This document shows, in pieces, positions 44,802 to 55,158 of a stretch of 64,000 nucleotides of DNA (its first letter is position 1; each line of letters begins with the position of its first letter). Position numbers and translations under genes: made by a program. The stretch covers positions 1 through 64,000 of the forward strand of contig JAJQBK010000009.1 of NCBI GenBank assembly GCA_021203305.1. The letters run 5' to 3'. This DNA comes from Lachnospiraceae bacterium (lineage in GTDB: Bacteria > Bacillota > Clostridia > Lachnospirales > Lachnospiraceae). The notes beneath the pieces were generated by a model that had not been told where the DNA came from, ran no database searches, and saw only the letters and a program-made list of their open reading frames with translations.

Positions 44802-46070
44802 CTATTCACCAACCTTTATCAGAGATTTCCCGCTAGCCATGGTGTTGTCCGGGTAGTCTTCTAAAGTGGTAATCCCAGAAACTACGCTGTTCTTACCAAT
44901 CGTAACACCATTTGGAATGACAGATTTCTCGCCGACGCACACAAGGCCCTGATTGTAAATATGCGGATGTGTCTCATTAGGGACTTCCTCACCGGCGCCG
45001 ATCACTACGCTGCTGCCGATCACCACATCCTCGGCGACCACGGCCTTATTGACCTTCGTATCCGCACCGATGGTGGAATTGTTCATGATGATGGAGTCCC
45101 TGACAACCGCTCCCTCCTCAATCGTCACGTTGCAGCCGATGACAGAATTATAAACCTCCCCGTAAATGGAGGAGCCCTCGCCTATGATAGACTTCTCGGC
45201 TACGCCCTTCTCACCCACATACTGCGGGGCGAGTATCTTGGAATCGGTATAAACCTTCCAGTACTCCTCGTAGAGATTGAATTCCGGAACCAGGTCGATC
45301 AGTTCCATATTTGCTTCCCAGTATGAGCTCAGAGTTCCTACATCCTTCCAGTATCCTCTGAATTCATAAGCAAACAGCGGCTCCTTCTTTTCATGCACAT
45401 AGGGAATGACGTGCATGCCGAAGTCCAGATTCGGCTGGCTCTTGTTGGCAAGCAGCGCTTCTTTCAGTACGCTCCAGTTAAATATGTAAATACCCATGGA
45501 TGCCAGATTGGAGCGCGGGTTTTTGGGTTTCTCCTCAAAGTCTACGATCTGTCTGTTTTCATCGGTGATCATGATACCGAAGCGGCTGGCCTCCTCCCAG
45601 GGAACAGGCATCACTGCGATGGTCGCAGCCGCGTTATTTTCCTTGTGGAAGTCGAGCATCACCTCGTAATCCATCTTGTAGATGTGGTCGCCTGAAAGGA
45701 TCAGGACGTAATCGGGGTTGAAGCTGTCAATGTAGTCGATATTCTGAAAAATAGCGTTGGCAGTGCCGGTATACCATTCGGTATTCGCACTCTTCTCATA
45801 CGGGGGAAGTACGCTGACTCCGCCGATATTTCTGTCCAGATCCCACGGTATGCCGATACCGATGTGACTGTTCAGTCGTAATGGCTGATACTGGGTCAAA
45901 ACGCCGACCGTATCTATGCCGGAGTTGATGCAGTTGCTTAAGGGGAAGTCGATAATCCTGTACTTTCCGCCGAAAGAAACCGCCGGTTTTGCAACCTTTG
46001 TTGTCAGCACGCCGAGACGACTACCCTGTCCGCCGGCCAACAGCATCGCAATCATTTCTTTCTTTACCAT
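44802..46070 (-). CDS. glgC: Glucose-1-phosphate adenylyltransferase GlgC
   Basis: 422 aa. Makes ADP-glucose for glycogen, the committed step. [16 protein letters not shown] is the nucleotide-binding loop, [14 protein letters not shown] and [13 protein letters not shown] the active-site blocks, [10 protein letters not shown] the sugar-phosphate site; a beta-helix follows from ~290. All catalytic blocks look intact, unlike GlgD. Read from a promoter ~170 nt upstream. Confidence 0.96.
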   Translation of the reverse strand: MVKKEMIAMLLAGGQGSRLGVLTTKVAKPAVSFGGKYRIIDFPLSNCINSGIDTVGVLTQYQPLRLNSHIGIGIPWDLDRNIGGVSVLPPYEKSANTEWYTGTANAIFQNIDYIDSFNPDYVLILSGDHIYKMDYEVMLDFHKENNAAATIAVMPVPWEEASRFGIMITDENRQIVDFEEKPKNPRSNLASMGIYIFNWSVLKEALLANKSQPNLDFGMHVIPYVHEKKEPLFAYEFRGYWKDVGTLSSYWEANMELIDLVPEFNLYEEYWKVYTDSKILAPQYVGEKGVAEKSIIGEGSSIYGEVYNSVIGCNVTIEEGAVVRDSIIMNNSTIGADTKVNKAVVAEDVVIGSSVVIGAGEEVPNETHPHIYNQGLVCVGEKSVIPNGVTIGKNSVVSGITTLEDYPDNTMASGKSLIKVGE

Positions 46071-46238
46071 GTTATCACCTCATCCAGTCCGTTTTTGTCA
46101 CCTGCCGCGCCGTAACCGTCAAAGCTCTCCTGACGGCCATGACGTGACATGCAACGATTTTCTTGAAACAGGGGGCATCGACCCTTGCACGCCGCGTCCA
46201 AAGGTCTCTGGAAGGATTTGCCCGATTTCAGTGAAATG

Positions 46239-46267
46239 ATTATAGCATACTCCTTCAAAAAAGTGAA
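46239..46267 (-). promoter_or_regulatory. Sigma-A promoter of glgC-glgD(-spoVG)
   Basis: TTCACT (46262-46267), 17 bp, TATAAT (46239-46244) on the minus strand. The ~170-nt leader to glgC shows no recognised riboswitch. Confidence 0.7.
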
Positions 46268-46479
46268 TAGAATTTGTCTTTGAATTAAAATTTTTTTGTG
46301 TATTTTTTGTGTGTTTAGCACTATTTTACAATTAGCTGTGATAAATTTTCAGCAGTTTTTACATTCGATTCCCAGGCATCTGTGAAAAACTCCCGTCAGC
46401 TTTGTCAGACCTTTTCACAGGCGCCGCCGTTTCACAGAATTCTTCATAACTGAAATTCCATCCCGGCGCTTTCTTCGCT

Positions 46480-46560
46480 TCCGGAAAATATCAGCTCCGG
46501 AAAATGTCTCTCCGGAAAATACTCCGGGATATGCTCCGGGAAAAACTCCGGGAAATGTCC
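46480..46560. repeat. Imperfect short tandem repeats with TCCGG core
   Basis: TCCGG(G)AAAAT-like units begin at 46480, 46496, 46511, 46523, 46535 and 46547 (12-16 bp spacing), in the 643-bp divergent gap between glgC and murC. The gap otherwise shows only the two promoters. Confidence 0.65.
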
Positions 46561-46580
46561 AGCCGCCGCAAACGTTCTGA

Positions 46581-46609
46581 TTGTATTTTCCGGCGTTTGG
46601 CGCTATAAT
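46581..46609 (+). promoter_or_regulatory. Sigma-A promoter of murC
   Basis: TTGTAT (46581-46586), 17 bp, TATAAT (46604-46609), 105 nt before the murC ATG. Confidence 0.75.
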
Positions 46610-46713
46610 AAGGTAGCCGGCATTCACCGCCGTTTCCCCCTGAGAATGATTTTCACGGGAGGTAGCATCGGTCTTCCATGACGGCAGTACATTAATTTCA
46701 TGAGGGACATATT

Positions 46714-48090
<1,377 letters not shown>

Positions 48091-48224
48091 GTTATCCACA
48101 ATTCCACAGGGGCGAAATCTGTCGAATCCACAGGATTATCCACATATCCCGTAAAAAAATCCTGTTTTCATTTGGAGATTCTTGTGCTACACTATAGTTC
48201 ATCAAAGAAAAGCAGGCCATCCCA

Positions 48225-49205
48225 ATGAGAAATACATGTGTCCAGCTCGCCTCCCAGTCCGAGGTGACTGTCATTCCCAATACCGTGATCGACCAGGTCA
48301 TCCCTGAGGCCAACGAGCTTCAGATAAAGGTGTACCTGTACATTCTGCGCCATCAGGCGGATTCTGATCTGCTGCAGATTCCCAGAATGGCGGATTTTTT
48401 TAATGAGACGGAGAAGGACGTCGGACGAGCTGTCAGATTCTGGGAGAATAAGGGGATTTTTGTGCTCACGCAGGAGCAGTCCGCCGTTCAGGATACCGCC
48501 GAACCGGCCGACGATGCCGGATCACCGGCCGTCCCCGCCCGCCCCAGGCTCTCCCGGGACGAGGTACACCGGCTGTCCCTGGACAAGGATTTTTCCGAGC
48601 TGATGTTTCTGTCGGAATCCTTCATCGGCAAGCCCCTGACGGCACGGGATGTGGAGTCCCTGCTCTTCATCACGAAAAACCTGGGGTTTTCCAATGAGCT
48701 TCTGGAATACCTTCTGGAATACTGCGCTTCTCAGAATAAAAAGAATTTCAAATACGTGGAAGCCGTGGCCATTGCCTGGTCTTCCCAGGGGATCACCACC
48801 CCTCAGGAGACAAAGGAGCAGAACCAGGCGTACAGCCAGCAAATCTATGGCGTCATGAACGCCCTGGGCAAAAAGAACGAGCCCACCCCCGCTGAGACTG
48901 CCTACATTCAAAAATGGTATCAGGAATATATGATGGAGACGGATGTCATTGAGGAGGCCTGCCGCAGGACGGTACTGGCCACGGACAAAAACCGTTTCCA
49001 GTACGCGGACAAGATCCTGCTCTCCTGGTCACAGGCCGGCGTCCGCAATGTATCGGACATCGCGAAAGCGGACAGCGCCTATTCCAGAAAGCGCCACGCC
49101 GCCCCCCGCAGAGCCGCCCAGCCCGCGTACGCCGCCAACAATCCGTTTTTGCAGCATACACAGTCGGATACCGACTATGACAAGCTGGAAAAGCTGCTTT
49201 CATAG
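48225..49205 (+). CDS. DnaD-domain protein (DnaB/DnaD-like replication initiation)
   Basis: 326 aa. N-terminal winged helix region (about 10-85: ELQIKVYLYILRHQ), a Pro/Ala-rich linker (~88-110), then two DnaD/DDBH2-type modules (about 115-190 and 205-290; FKYVEAVAIAWSSQGITT and FQYADKILLSWSQAGV are the repeated YxxxILxxW signature). With the DnaC-like loader encoded next it should help load the replicative helicase. The stop codon overlaps the first base of a 201-bp inverted repeat element. Confidence 0.88.
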   Translation: MRNTCVQLASQSEVTVIPNTVIDQVIPEANELQIKVYLYILRHQADSDLLQIPRMADFFNETEKDVGRAVRFWENKGIFVLTQEQSAVQDTAEPADDAGSPAVPARPRLSRDEVHRLSLDKDFSELMFLSESFIGKPLTARDVESLLFITKNLGFSNELLEYLLEYCASQNKKNFKYVEAVAIAWSSQGITTPQETKEQNQAYSQQIYGVMNALGKKNEPTPAETAYIQKWYQEYMMETDVIEEACRRTVLATDKNRFQYADKILLSWSQAGVRNVSDIAKADSAYSRKRHAAPRRAAQPAYAANNPFLQHTQSDTDYDKLEKLLS

Positions 49206-49405
49206 TTACTATTCACAGCCGACTGGGGAGATATAAACAGGCTCGTCAAGCGTATTGTGCTTGTAAGGGACTGTTTATATCTTCCAAGGTGACTGTGAAG
49301 CAGTCACTTTCCCTCATAAGCAAAAAGATGAGCGGCGTTTTTTGCCGCGTCGGACAGCTTGCTGGACGCTTTTGCGCATGTGGGGAAATGGCTGTGAATA
49401 GTAAC
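49205..49405. repeat. 201-bp multi-stem element between dnaD-like and dnaC-like genes
   Basis: Perfect 16-bp closing arms GTTACTATTCACAGCC (49205-49220) and GGCTGTGAATAGTAAC (49390-49405). Inside are at least three hairpins: AGATATAAACAG/CTGTTTATATCT (with AAGC/GCTT inside), GTGACTG/CAGTCAC (5-nt loop), and GCGGC/GCCGC. It separates two genes of one function and ends 28 nt before the next start. Confidence 0.8.
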
Positions 49406-49433
49406 CTTTAACCGGCAAAAGGAGGCCGCCGAC

Positions 49434-50384
49434 TTGCCCACAGCTTCAGACTCTTTACAGGCAATTGCAAAGGAATACGAGGATCTGCGCCTTCAGAACG
49501 AGAAGCTGCAGGCTGACAGGCAGGCTGAAATCTTTCAGAAGCTGCCTGATTGCCGCGCCATCCATGAACAGGCTATCTCCCTGAGCATGGAGCACGCCAT
49601 GAAAGACCTCTATGGGAAAGCGAAGGATGACGGAGAGTACCATATCCGGATGCGGGAGCTGCGAAACCGGAAGGAGAAGCTTCTCTCAGACGCCGGTTAC
49701 CCCGCGGACTATCTGGAGCCCATCTACCGCTGCCCTGTCTGTAAGGACAGGGGCTTTGTGGACGGGAGGCCCTGCTCCTGCTATGAGCGCAGGCTGCGGG
49801 AGGCCCGTTTCGCCCAGTCCGGGATTCAGAAGCTTTTGGAAACCCACAATTTCTCCACGCTGAGCTATCGCTACTACGAGGGGGAGGATCTGGCGCGCTT
49901 TCAGAAAGCTGTAGCCGCCTGCCGGGAAATGACGGCTCATTTTGACACTCAAAAGGACAGTCTGCTTCTCTACGGAACTGTGGGCTGCGGCAAGTCCTTT
50001 TTGTCCGGCTGCGTGGCCAAAGAGCTGCTGGATCAGGGCTATTCCGTGATTTATTTCAGCGGAACCGCTCTTTTTGACCATCTGTACCGCGATTCTCTTT
50101 CCAGCGGAATGCAGAATCTGTACAATTATGACCTGGTCATCATCGACGACCTGGGCGCCGAAATGACAAACAGCTTTGTCACCACCGCGCTTTTCACCTT
50201 TATCAATGAACGGGTGCTGCGGCAGAAGGCGACGATTATCTCCACCAACTTAAATCTGTCCGAGATCCGGGACCGGTATTCCGACAGGATTGCCTCCCGC
50301 CTCGTTCAGAATTTCAAGATATTAAGGCTGTCCGGGCCTGACATCCGGATTTTGCAGCGAATACAACATGAAAGTGAGGATTAA
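49434..50384 (+). CDS. dnaC: DnaC/DnaI-like helicase loader ATPase
   Basis: 316 aa from a TTG start with AAAGGAGG ten nt before it. N-terminal coiled-coil-like region (about 1-60), a four-Cys zinc knuckle (YRCPVCKDRGF...PCSCYERR, about 98-120), then an AAA+ domain: Walker A YGTVGCGKSF (~180-189), Walker B LVIIDDLGAE (~236-245), sensor-I STNLNLSEI. Loads the DnaB-type helicase. Context with the DnaD-domain gene and four nt spacing to prs favours a chromosomal replication role over a phage one. Confidence 0.92.
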   Translation: MPTASDSLQAIAKEYEDLRLQNEKLQADRQAEIFQKLPDCRAIHEQAISLSMEHAMKDLYGKAKDDGEYHIRMRELRNRKEKLLSDAGYPADYLEPIYRCPVCKDRGFVDGRPCSCYERRLREARFAQSGIQKLLETHNFSTLSYRYYEGEDLARFQKAVAACREMTAHFDTQKDSLLLYGTVGCGKSFLSGCVAKELLDQGYSVIYFSGTALFDHLYRDSLSSGMQNLYNYDLVIIDDLGAEMTNSFVTTALFTFINERVLRQKATIISTNLNLSEIRDRYSDRIASRLVQNFKILRLSGPDIRILQRIQHESED

Positions 50385-50387
50385 GCA

Positions 50388-51575
50388 TTGGCCATCGCCG
50401 AAGAAGAACGCAACCTGAATACTATACCTGTAGGGACCCTTGGCATTATCTCGCTGAGAAGCTGTGAGGATTTAAGCCGGAAGGTGGACGCCTATCTGGT
50501 GAAATGGAGAGAGGAGCGGGAAAGCGAGCACAAGGACAGCCTTCCCTTTGCCGGCTACCAGAGAAAAACCTATCTTCTGAAAGCCAATACACCCCGCTTC
50601 GGTTCCGGGGAGGGCAAGGGCGTCATTTTGGAATCCGTGCGCGGCTACGACCTTTACATCATGGTGGATGTGACCAACCACAGCATGACCTACTCCCTGT
50701 TCGGGGATGATAACCACATGTCCCCCGACGACCATTATCAGGACTTAAAGCGCATCATCGCCGCCGTGGGAGGCAAGGCCAGACGGATCACCGTCATCAT
50801 GCCCTATCTTTATGAGAGCAGGCAGCACAAGAGAAGCGCCAGAGAATCTTTAGACTGCGCCATCGCCCTGCAGGAACTGGTGCGGATGGGTGTGGACCAC
50901 ATCATCACCTTTGACTCCCACGATCCCAGAGTGCAGAACGCCATCCCGTTAAACGGCTTTGAGAACGTGCCGGCCAGCTACCAGTTTATCAAAAATCTGC
51001 TCCGCCATGTCAGGGATCTGCAGATTGACGCCTCCCATATGATGGTCATCTCCCCAGACGAGGGCGGCATGAAGCGGGCCATCTATGTGGCCAACGTGCT
51101 TGGTCTGGACATGGGAATGTTTTATAAGCGCCGGGATTATACCCGGGTGGTGAACGGACGCAATCCCATCCTGGCCCACGAGTTTCTGGGCTCCGATGTG
51201 GAGGGCAAGGACATGATCATCATTGACGACATGATCTCCTCCGGCGAGTCCGTCCTGGAGGTAGCCGCCGCCCTGAAAGAGCGAAAGGCCGCCAGGATCT
51301 TCATTTTTGCCACCTTCGGCCTGTTTACCGGCGGGCTGGATGCCTTTGACAAAGCATACGAGGATGGGATCATCACCCGGGTGCTGACCACCAATCTGAT
51401 TTATCAGAAGCCGGAGCTTTTGGAGAAGGAATGGTATCTGAGTACGGATTTAAGCAAGTATATCGCTTATCTGATTGACACGCTGAATCACGATTCGTCC
51501 ATCAGCGAGCTGCTGGACCCGGTGGCGAGAATTCACCGGGTGGTGGCGCGGTATAAGGCGGGGGAGGAAATCTGA
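50388..51575 (+). CDS. prs: Ribose-phosphate pyrophosphokinase (long clostridial form)
   Basis: 395 aa, TTG start 4 nt after the loader stop, AGTGAGGA before it. Makes PRPP from ribose-5-phosphate and ATP for nucleotides, His and Trp. The two phosphoribosyltransferase-like halves are visible: MPYLYESRQHKR and FDSHDPRVQN in the first, VISPDEGGMKRA and IIIDDMISSGESV (PRPP loop) in the second. It is ~80 aa longer than E. coli Prs and the RQH motif is altered, typical of a second Clostridia/Bacteroidetes-type group. Confidence 0.9.
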   Translation: MAIAEEERNLNTIPVGTLGIISLRSCEDLSRKVDAYLVKWREERESEHKDSLPFAGYQRKTYLLKANTPRFGSGEGKGVILESVRGYDLYIMVDVTNHSMTYSLFGDDNHMSPDDHYQDLKRIIAAVGGKARRITVIMPYLYESRQHKRSARESLDCAIALQELVRMGVDHIITFDSHDPRVQNAIPLNGFENVPASYQFIKNLLRHVRDLQIDASHMMVISPDEGGMKRAIYVANVLGLDMGMFYKRRDYTRVVNGRNPILAHEFLGSDVEGKDMIIIDDMISSGESVLEVAAALKERKAARIFIFATFGLFTGGLDAFDKAYEDGIITRVLTTNLIYQKPELLEKEWYLSTDLSKYIAYLIDTLNHDSSISELLDPVARIHRVVARYKAGEEI

Positions 51576-51585
51576 GGAATGAATC

Positions 51586-51619
51586 GCGGGTGGACGCACA
51601 GCGTCCACCCGCTCTTTTT
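51586..51619 (+). terminator. Intrinsic terminator after prs
   Basis: GCGGGTGGACGC and GCGTCCACCCGC, 12 perfect pairs around ACA, followed by TCTTTTTTC. Confidence 0.95.
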
Positions 51620-51621
51620 TC

Positions 51622-53055
51622 TTAATCCAACGCTTCCTTCAGCAGCCGGTTCACCATCGCCGGATCGGCCTTGCCCTTCATGGCCTTCATGGTCTGTCCC
51701 ACTAAAAAGCCCAGGGCTTTCTGCTTGCCGCCCTTATAGTCTGAAACAGACTGGGGGTTGGCGGCCAGCACCTCTTCCACGACTTTTCTTAAGAGTCTCT
51801 CATCGCCGACAGTCTTTAATCCCTTTTCCTCCACATAGCTGACCGGATCTATATTTTCCTCAAACATGACCTCGAATACCTCCTTGGCCACGGAACCGTT
51901 GATGGCCTTCTGCTCTGTCAGGCCGATCAGCTTCGCCAGGTTTTCGGGGCTGAACCGCAGATCGGAAGTATCCATGTTTTTCTCCCGGCACAGGCGCAGG
52001 GTCTCGCCCATGAGCCAGTTGGATACCTGCTTGGGCTTTCCGCAGATGGCTGTGGCGGCCTCAAAAAGATCCGCCAGGGCTTTTTCACCGGTCAGAATCT
52101 CAATGTCATAGGCCGGCAGGGCAAACTCCTCGGCGTAACGGGCCATCTTTTCCTCCCGGAATTCCGGCTGTCTGTCCTTTATTTCCTGTAAAAGGCTATC
52201 GTCCACCTGGACGGGCGTCAGATCCGGGTCCGGGAAATAACGGTAATCCTGGGCGTCCTCCTTGCTTCGCATGGGGTAGGATTCCCCCTTGTTATCGTCA
52301 AAGCGCCGGGTCTCCTGGACCACCTTTTTGCCGGATTCTATCAGATCGATCTGGCGTTCTCTCTCACAGGCGACGGCATGGGAGATGGTGCGGAAGGAAT
52401 TTAAATTTTTCATCTCCGTGCGGGTGCCGTATCCGGACGCGCCCGCCTCCCGCACGGACAGATTCACATCCGCCCGCATGCTGCCCTCCTGAAGCTTGCA
52501 GTCGCTGACCCCCAGATACTGAATCAGCATCCTCAGCTTTTCCAGATAGGCAATGACCTCCTCGGCGGAGCGCATGTCCGGCTCGGACACAATCTCAATC
52601 AGGGGGACGCCGGAACGGTTGTAATCCACCAGCGTCCGATCCGCCCAGTCGTCATGGACCAGCTTGCCCGCGTCCTCCTCCATGTGAATCTCATGGATTC
52701 CCACTTTCTTTTTGCCGTCTTTGGTCTCGATCTCTACCCATCCATTCCGGCAGATGGGCAGATAAAGCTGGGAGATCTGGTAATTCTGGGGGTTATCCGG
52801 GTAAAAATAATTTTTCCGGTCAAATTTGCAGTAACGGGTGATGTCGCAGTTAGTGGCCAGACCCACGGCCACGGCATACTCCAGCACTTTTTTATTCAAT
52901 ACAGGAAGACTTCCCGGCATCCCCGTGCAGACCGGGCAGGTGTGGGTGTTGGGAGCCCCTCCAAAGGCGGTGGAGCAGCCGCAGAAAATCTTGGTCTTTG
53001 TGGCAAGCTCCACATGAACCTCCAGGCCAATCACGGTTTCATACTGTTTTGCCAT
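51622..53055 (-). CDS. gatB: Asp/Glu-tRNA amidotransferase subunit B
   Basis: 477 aa. Binds the mischarged tRNA and holds the kinase/amidase site. VIGLEVHVELATKTKIFCGC at the N-terminus, CPVCTGMPGSLP, the zinc-type Cys and the GatB/Yqey tail ending KADPAMVNRLLKEAL. 2 nt after gatA. Last gene of the aspS-gatCAB group. Confidence 0.97.
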   Translation of the reverse strand: MAKQYETVIGLEVHVELATKTKIFCGCSTAFGGAPNTHTCPVCTGMPGSLPVLNKKVLEYAVAVGLATNCDITRYCKFDRKNYFYPDNPQNYQISQLYLPICRNGWVEIETKDGKKKVGIHEIHMEEDAGKLVHDDWADRTLVDYNRSGVPLIEIVSEPDMRSAEEVIAYLEKLRMLIQYLGVSDCKLQEGSMRADVNLSVREAGASGYGTRTEMKNLNSFRTISHAVACERERQIDLIESGKKVVQETRRFDDNKGESYPMRSKEDAQDYRYFPDPDLTPVQVDDSLLQEIKDRQPEFREEKMARYAEEFALPAYDIEILTGEKALADLFEAATAICGKPKQVSNWLMGETLRLCREKNMDTSDLRFSPENLAKLIGLTEQKAINGSVAKEVFEVMFEENIDPVSYVEEKGLKTVGDERLLRKVVEEVLAANPQSVSDYKGGKQKALGFLVGQTMKAMKGKADPAMVNRLLKEALD

Positions 53056-53057
53056 GG

Positions 53058-54650
53058 TCAGGCCTCCTTTCCGGCTGAAGTCACAATGCCTGCTTTATCG
53101 TCTGTCATATTTCCGTTTTTCCCGGTCTGACTGTTTTTTCCATCCTTCGCTTCCGCCCTGTTCAAAATGCTCTTTCCCATGTCATTCGTTTCCGTATTCT
53201 TCATTGTCTGCTCATAGGTGTAAGCCGCCTGCAGCAGCTTTTTCTCCGAAAAACAGTCTCCGATCAGCTGCAGGCCGATGGGCAGTCCCTGACCGTCCCT
53301 CCCGCAGGGCAGGCTGATGGCCGGCAGCCCCGCCAGATTCACGGAGATCGTGTAAATATCGCCCAGATACATTTTCAGAGGATCGGAAAGGCTCTCGCCC
53401 AGCTTCGGCGCCGTGGTCGGGGAAACCGGTCCCAGGATCATATCATATCTGGAAAACGCCTGGTCAAAAGCCTGTTTGATCATGGCCTTGACCTTCAGAG
53501 CCTTCAGATAATAGGCGTCATAATAACCGCTGCTGAGGACGAAGCTGCCCAGCATGATCCGGCGCTTGACCTCCTCGCCGAAGCCCTCGGAGCGGGTTTT
53601 TTTGTACATTTCATGGAGGCCCATGCCCTCCCCCGCCGCGCGGTAGCCGTACTTGATGCCATCGAAGCGCTCCAGATTGGAGCTGGCCTCCGCCGCCGCG
53701 ATGGTATAGTAGGCGGGAATGGCGTAGTCCACCAGACTTAAATCAAACTCCTCCAGAATGGCGCCCTCTGCCTCCAAAACCTCCGCCGCGGATAAGACCG
53801 CGTCCTTTACCTGCCCGTCCAGCCCTTCTGAAAAATAATCCCGGGGAATGCCGATTTTCATCCCCCTCACGTCTTTTACGAGAGCCGACATAAAATCCGT
53901 GTCCTCCCGCTTCATGGAGGTGGAATCCTTCTCGTCATGGGAGGCAATCGCGGACAGCACCGCGGCGCAGTCCTCCACATCCCTGGTCAGCGGGCCAATC
54001 TGGTCCAGAGAGGAGCCGTAGGCCACCAGACCATACCGGGAAACAGTGCCGTAGGTGGGCTTCATTCCCACCACGCCGCAGTATCCCGCGGGCTGGCGGA
54101 TGCTGCCGCCGGTATCGGAGCCCAGAGCAAAAAAACACTCTCCCGCGGCCACGGCGGCGGCAGAACCGCCGGAGGAGCCCCCCGGCACCCGGGTGATATC
54201 CGCCGGATTTCTGGTTACGCCAAAATAAGAAGTCTCTGTGGTGGAACCCATGGCAAACTCATCCATGTTGGTCTTGCCGATGATCACCGCCCCCGCTTTT
54301 TTCAACAGCTCCACCGCCTCCGTGGAGAAGGTGGGTACAAAATTCCCCAGAATTCTGGAGCCGCAGGTGGTCAGCGTTCCCTCCGTGCAGAGATTGTCCT
54401 TGATTGCCACCGGCACCCCGGCTAAGGGCCCCGTCAGCTCCCCGGCCTCGATTTTCGCCTGCACCTCTACGGCGCTTCGCATGGCTTTTTCTTTTTCAAT
54501 TGTAATATAGCAGTGATACGCTTCTTCCTTCTCCTCGATCCGCTCAAAGACCGCCGAGAGCGCTTCCGGAGCAGTCGTCCGGCCTTCACGAATTGCACAA
54601 GACAACTCTATCGCAGTCATATCCAATAATTTAGATTTCCTACTTTCCAT
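53058..54650 (-). CDS. gatA: Asp/Glu-tRNA amidotransferase subunit A (glutaminase)
   Basis: 530 aa. Releases ammonia from glutamine for amidation of Asp-tRNA(Asn)/Glu-tRNA(Gln). The amidase Ser-cisSer-Lys triad is in VAIKDNLCT and GGSSGGSAAAV. About 45 residues longer than usual because of a hydrophilic C-terminal tail (from ~485; NRAEAKDGKNSQTGKNGN). The ATG at 54650 gives a normal N-terminus; the 32 further upstream codons are rejected. Confidence 0.95.
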   Translation of the reverse strand: MESRKSKLLDMTAIELSCAIREGRTTAPEALSAVFERIEEKEEAYHCYITIEKEKAMRSAVEVQAKIEAGELTGPLAGVPVAIKDNLCTEGTLTTCGSRILGNFVPTFSTEAVELLKKAGAVIIGKTNMDEFAMGSTTETSYFGVTRNPADITRVPGGSSGGSAAAVAAGECFFALGSDTGGSIRQPAGYCGVVGMKPTYGTVSRYGLVAYGSSLDQIGPLTRDVEDCAAVLSAIASHDEKDSTSMKREDTDFMSALVKDVRGMKIGIPRDYFSEGLDGQVKDAVLSAAEVLEAEGAILEEFDLSLVDYAIPAYYTIAAAEASSNLERFDGIKYGYRAAGEGMGLHEMYKKTRSEGFGEEVKRRIMLGSFVLSSGYYDAYYLKALKVKAMIKQAFDQAFSRYDMILGPVSPTTAPKLGESLSDPLKMYLGDIYTISVNLAGLPAISLPCGRDGQGLPIGLQLIGDCFSEKKLLQAAYTYEQTMKNTETNDMGKSILNRAEAKDGKNSQTGKNGNMTDDKAGIVTSAGKEA

Positions 54651-54752
54651 TATCACAATCCACTCCCTGTGAAATTTTGCAAAACAGAGCGGGAAATATA
54701 TAAACTGTTGAGCAAAACAATTATTATTTTCCGCGACTCTTTGCATTTTCCC

Positions 54753-55046
54753 CTACTCAAACGTCCTCGGCACTACAAACATGTTATCCTGCTCCTCCGG
54801 CGCGTTGGACAAAAGCCTCTCGCTGTCATCCCCGTTGGTCACCACATCCTCCCGGAACACATTCTGCACCGGGAACACATGGGACATGGGCTCCACGCCC
54901 TCCGTGTCCAGCTCATTTAATTGATCAATATAATCCAGCATCCGGCCCATGTCCCTTTTGGCCGCCTCTTTCTGCTCCTCATCAAGGTCCAGCTTTGCCA
55001 AAATGCTGACATATTCGATGGTCTCATCCGAAATCACATTTGCCAT
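54753..55046 (-). CDS. gatC: Asp/Glu-tRNA amidotransferase subunit C
   Basis: 97 aa. Small belt subunit that holds GatA and GatB together: [21 protein letters not shown] and [20 protein letters not shown] are the family motifs, with the usual DVVTNG and [17 protein letters not shown] end. 112 bp after aspS. Confidence 0.97.
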   Translation of the reverse strand: MANVISDETIEYVSILAKLDLDEEQKEAAKRDMGRMLDYIDQLNELDTEGVEPMSHVFPVQNVFREDVVTNGDDSERLLSNAPEEQDNMFVVPRTFE

Positions 55047-55158
55047 CTATTCCACTCCCTTCCTTCGCAGCATCCGCCGCTGCTTACGGCATCATCTTTT
55101 GAAAAGCGCCTGTTTTACGGCTTTCCATGACATTCCCCGCTTCTTTTCTTCTCAAAAG

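Noticed and set aside
46064..46321. 85-codon minus-strand frame before glgC
   Set aside because: It covers the glgC promoter and leader and shows no conserved sequence.
46415..46627. 70-codon minus-strand frame with GAYPGVFSGE repeats
   Set aside because: The repeats come from the TCCGG DNA repeat, there is no ribosome binding site and the frame overlaps the murC promoter.
48225..50384. Prophage replication module (DnaD + DnaC)
   Set aside because: Flanked tightly by murC and prs, with no integrase, terminase or phage repressor; fits chromosomal helicase loading genes of Clostridia.
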